A stretch of DNA of 64,000 nucleotides from Alphaproteobacteria bacterium (GCA_016861165.1 BOKV01000001.1:62001-126000), one strand, 5' to 3'. Positions 15,384 through 23,951 are shown, numbered from the stretch's first letter. Numbers and translations: made by a program. The notes: generated by a model not told the origin, from the letters alone.

Positions 15384-17854
15384 GCGCCCTCGCCTGCCGC
15401 TTCGGGTTCCTCGCCCTGGCCGGCGACGCCGAACCGCCGCCGCGTCGCCGCGAACGCGTTCAGCTTCGCCTCGACCCGGCCGTTGACGGTGCCGCCGGCA
15501 AAGCGGCCGTCCGTGCCGCGCTCGCCGGCCGCCACCCCGGTCAGGAGCTCGATGCCCTGATCGACGGTACCGACCGGGTGGATGTGGAACCGGCCGGCGC
15601 GGGCGGCCGCCACCACGTCATGGCGCAGCATCAGGTTCTTGACGTTCGCCGCCGGGATCAGCACGCCCTGGTCGCCGGTGAGCCCGCGCTGAAGGCAGGT
15701 GTCGAAGAAGCCCTCGATCTTCTCGTTCACGCCGCCGATCGCCTGAACCTGGCCGAGCTGGTTGACCGAGCCGGTGACGGCGAAATGCTGGCGGATCGCC
15801 ACCTCGCCCAGCGCCGAAAGCAGCGCATAGAGTTCCGCCGATGAGGCACTGTCGCCGTCGACGCCGCCATAGGACTGCTCGAACACCAGGCTCGCCCACA
15901 GCGATATCGGCGCGTCGAGGGCATAGCGCGAGGCGAGGAAGCTCGACAGGATCAGCACGCCCTTGGAATGGATCGGCCCGCCCAGCTCCACCTCGCGCTC
16001 GATGTCGACCACCTTGCCGGAACCCATGCGGACCCGCGCGGTGATGCGGGTCGGCCGGCCGAAGCTGAAACTGCCGAGACTCAGCACCGACAGGCCGTTG
16101 ACCTGGCCAACCACGGCCCCCTCGGTGTCGATCAGCACGGTGCCGCGGGCGATCATCTCCTGGGAGCGGGCGCGCAGCCGGTCGGCGCGGTAGATCGACT
16201 GGGCGATCGCCTTGTCGACATGCTCGGCGGCGACGACCTCGGCGCCGGCGTCGCCCGCCCAGAAATCGGCCTCGCACAGCAAATCGGTGAGCGGCCCGAC
16301 GCGCAGCGACAGCTTCTCGGCGTCCTCGCTCCAGCGGCTCAGCTCGTCGATGACGCGGGCCACCGCGCCGGCCGCCAGCGGCCGCAGCCGCCGGGTCGCG
16401 GCGATGCCGGCGATAAGCCGCGCATAGAGGGCGACGGTCGCCTCGTCGCGGTCGGCGCGATCGTCGAAATCGGCCTCGACCTTGAACAGCCGGGCGAAAT
16501 CGGGATCAAGATTGACCAGCAGGTAGTAGATGATCGGGTCGCCGATCAGCACCACCTTGACCGACAGCGGCACCGGGTCGGGCTGCAGCGATATGGTGCT
16601 GACCAGGCTCAGCTGCTCGGCCGGCGAGCCGATGGTGATGGCGCCGTTGGCGAGGCAGCGCTTCAGCGCGTCCCAGGCGAAAGGCTCGGTCAGCACGCGC
16701 ACGGCGTCGAGCACCAGATAGCCGCCATTGGCCCGATGCAGCGCCCCCGGCTTGATCAGCATGAAGTCGGTCACCAGCGCGCCCATCTGCGCGATGTGTT
16801 CGATGCGTCCGACCAGGTTGGCCATGGTCGGGTGCGGCTCGAACACGACCGGGGCGCCCGCCGTGGCGCCGTCGCCGGCCGCCTCATTGGCGACGACGAC
16901 GTTGACGCCGTAGCGGCGCAGCCGCGCGTCGCGACGGTCAGGCGAGCCGACCGCCATCTGCGCCTCGGCCTGGGCCGCCTCCAGGAACATGTCCACATGG
17001 GCGACCAGGTCCTTGTGCACCTCCTCGAGATAGGCGGTCAGTTCGGCCGAACCGGCGAACTGGCGCTTGATCTCGCCCATCGCGGCGGCGACGGCCAGTT
17101 CGGCCATCTCGGCGGTAAGTTCCCTGATCTTCTGGCGGCGGGTCTTTTCGAGCGCCGGCAACTGTTGGAGAATGTGCTCAAGCTCCTTCTGCAGCTCCTG
17201 GATCGAGCGCTCGATTTCGCGCCGCTCGGCCTCCGGCAGCGCGTTGAAGACCTCGGGCTTGATCACCTGGCCGCCGCGCTGCGGGGCCAAGGCGAAACCC
17301 ATCGGCGTGCGCAGGATGGCCACCGACTGGGCCTGCGCCCGCTCCTGCAAGGCCTCGAAGGCCTGCTCCTGGCTGTTCTTGGCCTCCTCGTCGATGGCGC
17401 CACGCCGGTTCTGATATTCCTCGGCCTCGAACAGGGCTGGAATGGCCGCGCGCAGGTCGTCGACCAGCTCCTCCATCGCCTTGGCGAAGCGACTCGCCTC
17501 GCCGGGCGGCAGGCCGATCGCGCGCGGCCGGTGGTTCTCGGCGAAGTTGTTGACATAGAGCCAGTCAAGCGGCGCCGGCTCGGCCGCCGCCCTTGCCTGC
17601 AGCCGCTCGGCGATCGCCGTGTGCTTGCCGGTGCCGCGGGCGCCATGGGCGAAGACGTTGAAGCCCGGCTGGCGGATGCTGGCGCCGAATTCGAGCGCGC
17701 TCAGCGCCCGCTGCTGGCCGATCAGCTGCGGTGCGGCGGCCAGTTCGGCGGTCGTCGCGAAGCCGAGCGATGTGGGGTCGCAGCGGCAGCACAGCCGCTC
17801 GGCAGGCAAGGGCGGCGGCGGGCCGCCGGCGGGTTGCAAGGTCTCGCTCGCCAT
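15380..17854 (-). CDS. LonB-like ATP-dependent protease
   Basis: AAA+ serine protease of 824 residues, of the YcbZ/LonB branch that lacks the LonA substrate domain. Walker A is GARGTGKHT (about residues 71-79). A long, partly coiled-coil insert follows. The C-terminal Lon proteolytic domain has Ser669 in VDGDSASSAEL and Lys712 in GVNEKIEGFF, a 43-residue spacing identical to that of E. coli Lon's catalytic dyad. I use ATG 17854 because AGGAGGAA lies eight bases upstream; the track start 18013 adds 53 low-complexity residues and has no ribosome site. It should degrade damaged or regulatory proteins. Confidence 0.88.
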   Translation of the reverse strand: MASETLQPAGGPPPPLPAERLCCRCDPTSLGFATTAELAAAPQLIGQQRALSALEFGASIRQPGFNVFAHGARGTGKHTAIAERLQARAAAEPAPLDWLYVNNFAENHRPRAIGLPPGEASRFAKAMEELVDDLRAAIPALFEAEEYQNRRGAIDEEAKNSQEQAFEALQERAQAQSVAILRTPMGFALAPQRGGQVIKPEVFNALPEAERREIERSIQELQKELEHILQQLPALEKTRRQKIRELTAEMAELAVAAAMGEIKRQFAGSAELTAYLEEVHKDLVAHVDMFLEAAQAEAQMAVGSPDRRDARLRRYGVNVVVANEAAGDGATAGAPVVFEPHPTMANLVGRIEHIAQMGALVTDFMLIKPGALHRANGGYLVLDAVRVLTEPFAWDALKRCLANGAITIGSPAEQLSLVSTISLQPDPVPLSVKVVLIGDPIIYYLLVNLDPDFARLFKVEADFDDRADRDEATVALYARLIAGIAATRRLRPLAAGAVARVIDELSRWSEDAEKLSLRVGPLTDLLCEADFWAGDAGAEVVAAEHVDKAIAQSIYRADRLRARSQEMIARGTVLIDTEGAVVGQVNGLSVLSLGSFSFGRPTRITARVRMGSGKVVDIEREVELGGPIHSKGVLILSSFLASRYALDAPISLWASLVFEQSYGGVDGDSASSAELYALLSALGEVAIRQHFAVTGSVNQLGQVQAIGGVNEKIEGFFDTCLQRGLTGDQGVLIPAANVKNLMLRHDVVAAARAGRFHIHPVGTVDQGIELLTGVAAGERGTDGRFAGGTVNGRVEAKLNAFAATRRRFGVAGQGEEPEAAGEGA

Positions 17855-18021
17855 CGTGGGCGTTCCTCCTGCCCTATCCATAACCGGTTTTCGGCAACAG
17901 TTTGAGTCCGCTGAAGCGCACCGGATGCCGCAGGCCTCGACCGGGGTACGGGGCCGGGGCAAGAACCCGGGTTCGGTTGCTCCGCCATTGCCGGGCTCAC
18001 TTGCCGGCTCCATCGAGATTT

Positions 18022-18036
18022 GTTATATGTCATAAC
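18022..18036. promoter_or_regulatory. Palindromic operator before the acyl-CoA synthetase gene
   Basis: GTTAT-ATGTC-ATAAC is a perfect five-base inverted repeat 17 bases before the start at 18053. Near copies lie before the crotonase gene (20479) and the TRAP binding-protein gene (23759). It is a likely target of the MarR protein encoded at 19932-20429. Confidence 0.6.
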
Positions 18037-18052
18037 GAATGGGAGAGAGACC

Positions 18053-19921
18053 ATGCCGCTCGTCGACATCCCGGGCATGCGCCCGGTGCGCCTCGGCGAC
18101 CTGACCGCCGATCTCGTCCGGGGCGAACAGGGAGTCGTCTATGTGCGCTCGCGCCAGGCGCTGGGCGACTACCCACGCTCGATCATCGATCGCCTGCGCC
18201 ACTGGGCGGCGGTGGCCCCCGGGCGCGTGTTTCTGGCCGACCGCGTCGATGGCGGCGACTGGCGCCGGCTTACCTATGCCGAAACGCTGGAGAGAGCGCG
18301 CGCCATCGCCCAGTTCATCCTCGATCGCGACCTGTCGCCCGAGCGGCCGATCATGGTGCTGTCGGGCAACGGCATCGAGCATGCGCTGATCGCGCTCGGT
18401 GCCATGATGGCCGGCGTCCCTTACGCGCCGGTGTCGCCCGCCTATTCGCTTGTCTCGAAGGACCACGCCAAGCTGCGCTACGTGTTCGATCTGGTGACGC
18501 CGGGCCTTGTCTTTGCCGCCGATGGCGAGCCGTTCGCGCCGGCGCTGCGGGCGATCATGAAAGCGGGGGTCGAACTCATCGTCGCCCGCCGCCCGCCGGC
18601 CGGCTTTTCGGCCATCGCCTTCGACGCGGCGGTGAACACCCGCCCCACCAACGCGGTCGAGGCGGCCGATGCCGCGGTGACCGGCGACACCATCGCCAAG
18701 TTCCTGTTCACCTCCGGCTCGACCGGCATGCCCAAGGCGGTCATCAACACCCAGCGCATGATCTGCTGCAACCAGGCGATGCTCGCGCACGCCCTCGCCT
18801 TTCTCACCGACGAGCCGCCGGTCATGGTCGACTGGCTGCCCTGGAACCACACCGCCGGCGGCAACCACAATTTCGGCATCGCGCTGCACAATGGCGGCAC
18901 GCTCCACATCGACGATGGAGCGCCGACGCCGGCCGGCATCGCCCGCACCGTGCGCAACCTCAGCGAGGTGGCGCCGACGCTCTATTTCAACGTGCCGAAG
19001 GGCTACGAGATGCTGTGCGAGCATCTGGCCGCCAATGCCGCGTTGCGCGAGAACTTCTTCTCCCGACTGAAGCTGATCCAGTACGCCGGCGCCGGCCTGT
19101 CGCAGCACGTGTGGGACGCGCTGGAGCGGCTGGCGGAGGCGACCATTGGCGAAAAAGTGATGATCGTCACCGGCTACGGATCGACCGAGACGGCGCCGTT
19201 CGCCTGCTCGCCCACCTGGCACGCGTCGCGGCCGGGCGAGGTCGGGATGCCGGCGGCCGGGCTCGAACTGAAGCTCGTCCCGAATGGCGAGAAGCTGGAA
19301 GTGCGCCTGCGCGGCCCGTCGGTGACGCCGGGCTACTGGCGCCAGCCCGACAGGACGGCCGCATCCTTCGACGAGGAGGGCTTCTACCGCATCGGCGATG
19401 CGATGAAATTGGCCGACCCGGCCGACGTCAATCGCGGCCTGCTGTTCGACGGGCGCATCTCGGAGGACTTCAAGCTGTCGACCGGCACCTGGGTCAACGC
19501 CGCCTCGGTGCGCGGTGCCATCATCCGCGCCTTCGCGCCCTATGTCCGCGACGCGGTGCTGGCCGGGCTCGACCGCAACCATATCGGCGCGCTCCTGCTG
19601 CCCGACCTCGACGCGGCGCGCAGGATCGCGCCGGAACTGGCCGGCGCCGACGAGGCGGCGGTCGCCGCCCATCCCGCCGTGCGCCGGCTGTTCGCCGAAC
19701 GGCTCGGCGCGCTGGCCAGCCAATCGACCGGCAGTTCCAACCTCGTCGCCCGCGCCATCATCCTCGACAGCCCGCCATCGATCGATCATCACGAGGTCAC
19801 CGACAAGGGCTCGATCAACCAGCGCGCGGTGCTCGCCCGCCGGGCCGCGCAGGTCGAGGATCTCTATGCCGAGCCAGCACCCGAACATGTGCTGGTCGCC
19901 AGGGCGGCGGTCCGTGCCTGA
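18053..19921 (+). CDS. fcs: Feruloyl-CoA synthase-type acyl-CoA synthetase
   Basis: ANL-superfamily enzyme of 622 residues activating a carboxylate (probably ferulate, coumarate or a relative) with ATP and CoA. The AMP-binding P-loop is FLFTSGSTGMPKAV, followed by YGSTETAP and FYRIGDA; the hinge region carries GRISEDFKLSTGTWV. Length and the VDWLPWNHTAGGNH segment match feruloyl-CoA synthases rather than shorter fatty-acid ligases. Start ATG at 18053 after GGGAGAGAGACC. A MarR gene, a crotonase and an amidohydrolase follow, which supports a hydroxycinnamate route. Exact substrate is inferred. Confidence 0.82.
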   Translation: MPLVDIPGMRPVRLGDLTADLVRGEQGVVYVRSRQALGDYPRSIIDRLRHWAAVAPGRVFLADRVDGGDWRRLTYAETLERARAIAQFILDRDLSPERPIMVLSGNGIEHALIALGAMMAGVPYAPVSPAYSLVSKDHAKLRYVFDLVTPGLVFAADGEPFAPALRAIMKAGVELIVARRPPAGFSAIAFDAAVNTRPTNAVEAADAAVTGDTIAKFLFTSGSTGMPKAVINTQRMICCNQAMLAHALAFLTDEPPVMVDWLPWNHTAGGNHNFGIALHNGGTLHIDDGAPTPAGIARTVRNLSEVAPTLYFNVPKGYEMLCEHLAANAALRENFFSRLKLIQYAGAGLSQHVWDALERLAEATIGEKVMIVTGYGSTETAPFACSPTWHASRPGEVGMPAAGLELKLVPNGEKLEVRLRGPSVTPGYWRQPDRTAASFDEEGFYRIGDAMKLADPADVNRGLLFDGRISEDFKLSTGTWVNAASVRGAIIRAFAPYVRDAVLAGLDRNHIGALLLPDLDAARRIAPELAGADEAAVAAHPAVRRLFAERLGALASQSTGSSNLVARAIILDSPPSIDHHEVTDKGSINQRAVLARRAAQVEDLYAEPAPEHVLVARAAVRA

Positions 19922-19931
19922 GGCGTGCCGC

Positions 19932-20429
19932 TCAGCCGGAGACGACCGCCCCTTCGAGGAGGCGGTCGAGCAGCCCGATCAGGCGGTCGCGCTCGGCCTC
20001 GCCGCCCAGCCGCTCGATCAGCCGCTGCTCGTGGCCGCGCCACACCGCGTACATCTCGTCGACGAAACGCTCGCCCGTTTCCGTCAGAAAGAGCGAATGC
20101 GTGCGCCGGTCGGCATCCCCGCGGCGTCGCTCGGCCAGGCCGCGGCCCTCCAGCCCGTCAATCAGCGCGACGAGATTGGCGGGCTTGATGCCGAGCGTCT
20201 CGGCGATCGCCGCCTGCTTCTGGCCGGGGTTGGCGGCGATGTTGGCAATGACGGCGAACTCGGCCGGCCGCAGCTTCAGCTCGGCGAAGGTATCGATGAA
20301 ATCCTGGAAAACGGCGAGCTGGGCACGACGCAGCTTGTAGCCGATGATGAAATCCATCGACAGGTACTGCAGTACCGCCTGCTCGTCGATCGCCTCGCGT
20401 CCCATCCGCCTGCCGTTGTCAGCCTCCAC
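19932..20429 (-). CDS. MarR-family transcriptional regulator
   Basis: A winged-helix repressor of 165 residues. The HTH lies in QKQAAIAETLGIKPANLVALIDGLEGRGL, followed by the wing ERRRGDADRRTHSLFLTETG. It lies between fcs and the crotonase gene, convergent with fcs, as do CouR/FerC/HcaR-type regulators that sense hydroxycinnamoyl-CoA. It probably binds the three (A/G)TTAT-N5-ATAAC palindromes in the region. The start is uncertain: GTG 20429 or ATG 20405, neither with a strong ribosome site. Confidence 0.85.
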   Translation of the reverse strand: MEADNGRRMGREAIDEQAVLQYLSMDFIIGYKLRRAQLAVFQDFIDTFAELKLRPAEFAVIANIAANPGQKQAAIAETLGIKPANLVALIDGLEGRGLAERRRGDADRRTHSLFLTETGERFVDEMYAVWRGHEQRLIERLGGEAERDRLIGLLDRLLEGAVVSG

Positions 20430-20478
20430 CCCGCGGACCCGGGTCTGTGATACACGATTTCATCCAACCAGGAAAACA

Positions 20479-20493
20479 ATTATGGTCGATAAC
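20479..20493. promoter_or_regulatory. Palindromic operator before the crotonase gene
   Basis: ATTAT-GGTCG-ATAAC, a near match to the site before fcs. It overlaps the first possible start (20482) but lies in the leader if translation begins at 20521, where a better ribosome site exists. Confidence 0.5.
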
Positions 20494-20520
20494 CTAGTCG
20501 AGTGCCCCGAGGAGCTGGCC

Positions 20521-21315
20521 ATGAGCCCGTCGCAGGCGGCGGAACTGTGCACCTACGAACTGCGCGACGGCGTCGCCCATGTCGGCCTCAACCGCCCGCG
20601 CAAGCGCAACGCCATCTCCGACCGCTTCGTCGAGGCGATCGCCGAGGCGGTCGGCCGCGCCGAGCGCGAGGCCCGCGCCGCCGTGCTGTTCGGGCATGGC
20701 GAGCATTTCTGCGCCGGGCTCGATCTCGCGGAACATGTCGACAAGGCGCCGATGGACGCCGTGGCCGGCTCGCGGCGCTGGCACCAGGTGTTCGACATGA
20801 TCGAGCACGGCACCATTCCCTGGGTGTGCGCGCTGCACGGTGCCGTTGTCGGCGGCGGGCTGGAACTGGCGGCCGCCACCCATATCCGCGTCGCCGACCG
20901 CTCCGCCTTCTTCGCCCTGCCCGAGGGCCAGCGCGGCATCTTTGTCGGCGGCGGCGGCTCGGTGCGGGTGGCGCGGCTGATGGGGGTCGCCCGCATGAGC
21001 GACCTCATGCTGACCGGACGCGTCGCCAGCGCCGAGGAGGCCGAGCGCTGGAACGTGGTCCAGTATGTCGTCGACGCCGGGGCGGCGCTCGCCAAGGCGG
21101 GCGAACTGGCGCGCAAGGCTGCCGCCAACGCCCCCTTCTCCAACTACGCCGTCATCAACGCGCTGCCGCGCATCCAGGACATGGCCAAGGCCGACGGCCT
21201 GTTCGTCGAATCGTTCATCGCCACCTTCGCCACCAGCACCCCGGAGGCGGTCGAGCGCATGCGCGCCTTCCTCGACAAGCGGGCGCCGAAGGTCGGCCGG
21301 CCGCGGGACAAGTGA
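20521..21315 (+). CDS. Crotonase/enoyl-CoA hydratase family protein
   Basis: A 264-residue crotonase. The oxyanion-hole loops are visible: HGEHFCAGLDLAEH, and ALHGAVVGGGLELAAATHIRVAD followed by FALPEGQRGIFVGGGG with the general-base Glu. It would hydrate (and may cleave) a cinnamoyl-type CoA ester made by the neighbouring synthetase. I chose ATG 20521 because GAGGAG lies six bases before it; ATG 20482 is also possible (13 more residues) but overlaps the operator. Hydratase versus hydratase-lyase cannot be decided by eye. Confidence 0.85.
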   Translation: MSPSQAAELCTYELRDGVAHVGLNRPRKRNAISDRFVEAIAEAVGRAEREARAAVLFGHGEHFCAGLDLAEHVDKAPMDAVAGSRRWHQVFDMIEHGTIPWVCALHGAVVGGGLELAAATHIRVADRSAFFALPEGQRGIFVGGGGSVRVARLMGVARMSDLMLTGRVASAEEAERWNVVQYVVDAGAALAKAGELARKAAANAPFSNYAVINALPRIQDMAKADGLFVESFIATFATSTPEAVERMRAFLDKRAPKVGRPRDK

Positions 21316-21326
21316 AGGCGCGCCAG

Positions 21327-22193
21327 ATGAACCTCGACGACATCATCGCCATCGACATCCACACCCACGCGGAGGAACCGTGCGGCCTGCACGCCGACGA
21401 CGGCTATGACGATTTCCAGGCGTGGATGAAGAAATACTTCCGCATGGAGCACTCGCCGCAGCCGACCATCGCGCAGACGGCAGCCTACATGCGCGAGCGG
21501 CGCATCGTCGCCTGCATCTTTCCGGTCGATGCCGAGCGCAATACCGGATTCCGCCGCTTCAGCAATTACGAGGTGGCCGAACAGGCGGCCGCCCACCGCG
21601 ACGTGCTCATTCCGTTCGCCTCGATCGACCCGGCCAAGGGCAGGGTCGGCGCGCGCGAGGCACGCGACCTCGTCGCCAACCACGGCGTCCAGGGCTTCAA
21701 GTTCCATCCGACCATGCAGGGCTTCTACCCCAACGACCGCTCGGCCTACATCCTCTACGAGGCGATCGCCGAAACCGGCAAGCCGGCCCTGTTCCACACC
21801 GGCCAGACCGGCGTCGGCGCCGGCATGCCCGGCGGCATGGGCATGAAGCTCGGATATTCCAACCCGATCTACATCGACGACGTCGCGGCCGACTTCCCCG
21901 AGATGCCGATCATCCTCGCCCATCCGTCCTTTCCCTGGCAGGAGGAGGCGCTGTCGATCGCCACCCACAAGCCCAACGTCCATATCGACCTGTCGGGCTG
22001 GTCGCCGAAATACTTCCCCGAGATCCTGGTGCGCTACTGCAACACGGTGCTGCGGGAGAAGGTGCTGTTCGGCTCCGACTGGCCGGCGATCACGCCGGAC
22101 CGCTGGCTCGCCGATTTCGCCAGGATCGCCATCCGCGACGAGGTGCGCCCGCTGATCCTCAAGGAAAACGCCCGGCGGCTGCTCGGGCTGTGA
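21327..22193 (+). CDS. Amidohydrolase-2 family hydrolase
   Basis: A 288-residue TIM-barrel metal hydrolase. The N-terminal AIDIHTHAEEP gives the HxH ligands, GFKFHP a strand end, ILAHPSFPWQEEAL the middle His, and LFGSDWPAITPDRW the catalytic Asp. Relatives include decarboxylases and the enzyme annotated as 4-hydroxyphenyl-beta-ketoacyl-CoA hydrolase in beta-oxidative ferulate clusters. Starting 11 bases after the crotonase gene, the latter role fits well. A dehydrogenase to make the beta-ketoacyl-CoA is not seen here. Confidence 0.8.
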   Translation: MNLDDIIAIDIHTHAEEPCGLHADDGYDDFQAWMKKYFRMEHSPQPTIAQTAAYMRERRIVACIFPVDAERNTGFRRFSNYEVAEQAAAHRDVLIPFASIDPAKGRVGAREARDLVANHGVQGFKFHPTMQGFYPNDRSAYILYEAIAETGKPALFHTGQTGVGAGMPGGMGMKLGYSNPIYIDDVAADFPEMPIILAHPSFPWQEEALSIATHKPNVHIDLSGWSPKYFPEILVRYCNTVLREKVLFGSDWPAITPDRWLADFARIAIRDEVRPLILKENARRLLGL

Positions 22194-22210
22194 GCGGCCG
22201 GCGGGTCAAC

Positions 22211-22244
22211 GCAAAAGGCCCCGGCGCTGCCGGGGCCCTTTTGC
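22211..22244. terminator. Bidirectional intrinsic terminator
   Basis: GCAAAA-GGCCCCGG-cgctg-CCGGGGCC-CTTTTGC: an eight-base GC stem flanked by A and T runs on both sides. It can end transcripts from the amidohydrolase gene (plus) and from the small Tyr/His-rich gene (minus). Confidence 0.9.
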
Positions 22245-22269
22245 ATTCCTGGCGAAGTCCGCCGCGGGC

Positions 22270-22485
22270 TCAGTAGCCCCAGTAGTAGTGCTTGCGGTAC
22301 TTCGGATAGTAGTAGTACGGCTTGTAGTGGTAGTGATAGCCGTAATAATGGACCTGCTCCGCCTGCTGGCTGGTCTCGACGGCCTTGCCGCGGATCATGG
22401 TCGCGGCCGAGGCGGCGACCGGAGCGGTCAGCGTGCCGGCGACAACCGAAAGGGCGACGGCGGCGATGATGTTCTTGGCGATCAT
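22270..22485 (-). CDS. Small exported Tyr/His-rich protein
   Basis: A 71-residue protein with a typical Sec signal (MIAKNIIAAVALSVVAGTLTA, cleavage probably after ASAA). The short mature part ends in a remarkable segment built mostly of Tyr, His and Lys (QVHYYGYHYHYKPYYYY then KYRKHYYWGY). Such composition could bind metals or cross-link in the envelope. Not recognised beyond short secreted proteins common in Hyphomicrobiales. It has its own terminator downstream (22211-22244). Confidence 0.7.
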   Translation of the reverse strand: MIAKNIIAAVALSVVAGTLTAPVAASAATMIRGKAVETSQQAEQVHYYGYHYHYKPYYYYPKYRKHYYWGY

Positions 22486-22621
22486 GGGTTCGTCTCGCTT
22501 TTCTCAGGTTGGGCTGGCCGGACACCGCGTCCTGCCATGACCATGAGATAGCGAGCCCGAATCCGGCCGGCTGTGCATTGGCGCACAGGCCGATTTCCGC
22601 CCTCGCCCCTGGCAAAAGCCG

Positions 22622-22653
22622 ACAAAATAAGGGCCCGGCGTCGCCGCCGGGCC
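22622..22653 (-). terminator. Intrinsic terminator of the TRAP binding-protein gene
   Basis: On the minus strand a GGCCCGGCG / CGCCGGGCC stem with a four-base loop is followed by CTTATTTTGTC. It lies 30 bases past the stop of the gene at 22682. Confidence 0.85.
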
Positions 22654-22681
22654 AAATGCGAGCAGGCAAAGCCGGCGATCG

Positions 22682-23710
22682 TCACATCGCCGTGTACTTG
22701 TCGACCAGCGCCAAGGCGTCCTGCACCATCTGCTTGCCGGGCAGGCCCTTGCCCTCCATTTCCGCCGCCCAGGCGTCGATCAATGGGGTCGCGGTGTCCT
22801 TCCAGCGCTGCGTTTCGGCCTCGTCGAGGGTGATGATGTTGTTGCCGAGTTTCTCGGCGATGCCCGCGCCCACCTTGTCGCCGTTGTCCATGGCGCGGCC
22901 GAACAGGGCGGCCGTCTCGATGCCGGAATTGTCGTCGATGACCTTCTTCAGGTCGTCGGGCAGCTTGTCATAGGCGGCCTTGTTCATGGCGACGACGAAG
23001 GTCGCCGTGTAGAGGCCGTGCGTGCCGGAGAAGCCGGTGTGGTTCTTGACCAGTTCGGGCACCTTCAGGGGAACAGTTACCTCCCATGGGATCGTCGTAG
23101 CATCGAGAACCCCCTTGGTCAGGGCTTCTGAGACCTGCGGCACCGGCATGCCGATCGGCGTTGCGCCGAGCTTCTCCAGCATCTGGTTGACGACGCGCGT
23201 GCCGCCGCGGATCTTGAGACCCTTCATGTCCTCGAGGCTGTTGACCGGGTTCTTGGAATGCACAAGCCCGGGCCCGTGCGTGTGCCAGGCAATCACCTTC
23301 ACGTCCTTGAATTCGTCCTGGCAATATTTCTCGCAATATTCGTGGAACGCCTTCGACGTGGCCTCGCCGGTCGTCATCATGAAGGGCAGCTCGAAGGCCT
23401 CGGTGGCCGGGAAGCGGCCGGGCGTGTAGCCGATGACCGTCCAGATGATGTCGACGACGCCGTCCTTGGCCTGGTCGTAGAGTTCTGGCGGCTTGCCGCC
23501 GAGCGCCATCGTGTCATACTTCTCGACCTTGATGCGGCCGCCCGAATCCGCCGCGACCTTCTCTGCCCACGGCGTCAGCGCGTGCGCGGGAATCGTCGCC
23601 TGTGGCGGCAGCATCTGGTGCAGTTTCAACGTCACTTCCTGGGCAAGCGCGCCCGCCGCAAAGCCAAGGCTCGTCGCGGCGGCGGCGGCCAGCAGCAGTA
23701 CCTTCCTCAT
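22682..23710 (-). CDS. TRAP transporter solute-binding protein (DctP family)
   Basis: Periplasmic binding protein of 342 residues with a signal peptide ending AGALAQ. The opening VTLKLHQMLPPQATIP resembles the TarP/CouP group that binds coumarate, ferulate and related phenylpropanoids. The family motif region LKIRGGTRVVNQML carries the Arg that normally contacts the carboxylate. No DctQ or DctM genes follow, so it is an orphan in this window. Its promoter carries the same palindrome as fcs and the crotonase gene, which points to aromatic acid uptake. Substrate is inferred, not proven. Confidence 0.85.
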   Translation of the reverse strand: MRKVLLLAAAAATSLGFAAGALAQEVTLKLHQMLPPQATIPAHALTPWAEKVAADSGGRIKVEKYDTMALGGKPPELYDQAKDGVVDIIWTVIGYTPGRFPATEAFELPFMMTTGEATSKAFHEYCEKYCQDEFKDVKVIAWHTHGPGLVHSKNPVNSLEDMKGLKIRGGTRVVNQMLEKLGATPIGMPVPQVSEALTKGVLDATTIPWEVTVPLKVPELVKNHTGFSGTHGLYTATFVVAMNKAAYDKLPDDLKKVIDDNSGIETAALFGRAMDNGDKVGAGIAEKLGNNIITLDEAETQRWKDTATPLIDAWAAEMEGKGLPGKQMVQDALALVDKYTAM

Positions 23711-23758
23711 CTGTCATCCTCCCGTTCTGGCGGCGCCCCATGGGGCAAGTGCTACTTT

Positions 23759-23773
23759 ATTATGGACAATAAC
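23759..23773. promoter_or_regulatory. Palindromic operator before the TRAP binding-protein gene
   Basis: ATTAT-GGACA-ATAAC, differing from the site at 20479 only in the central bases. It sits 49 bases upstream of the minus-strand start at 23710. Confidence 0.5.
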
Positions 23774-23951
23774 AAAATTCAATCATTCAGCTCCCGCGCA
23801 TTACGACGCGATGCGACGGTGCGTCAAGCAAGGCATGCATACACGGCGCTGCTCTGCGTCGACCCCGCGCCAGTCTCAGGCCAAATGCCAACGCGGCGAC
23901 AGTGCAAGTTGTATACAGCCCGTTTCCATGATAGCCGGGACCGAACGAAAC

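Noticed and set aside
15968-17905. 645-residue plus-strand ORF
   Set aside because: Lies fully opposite the lonB-like protease, whose catalytic motifs are clear; composition is His/Arg/Gly-rich as in shadow frames.
17855-18013. 53-residue N-terminal extension of the protease
   Set aside because: No ribosome site for the early start and low-complexity sequence, whereas ATG 17854 has a perfect AGGAGGAA.
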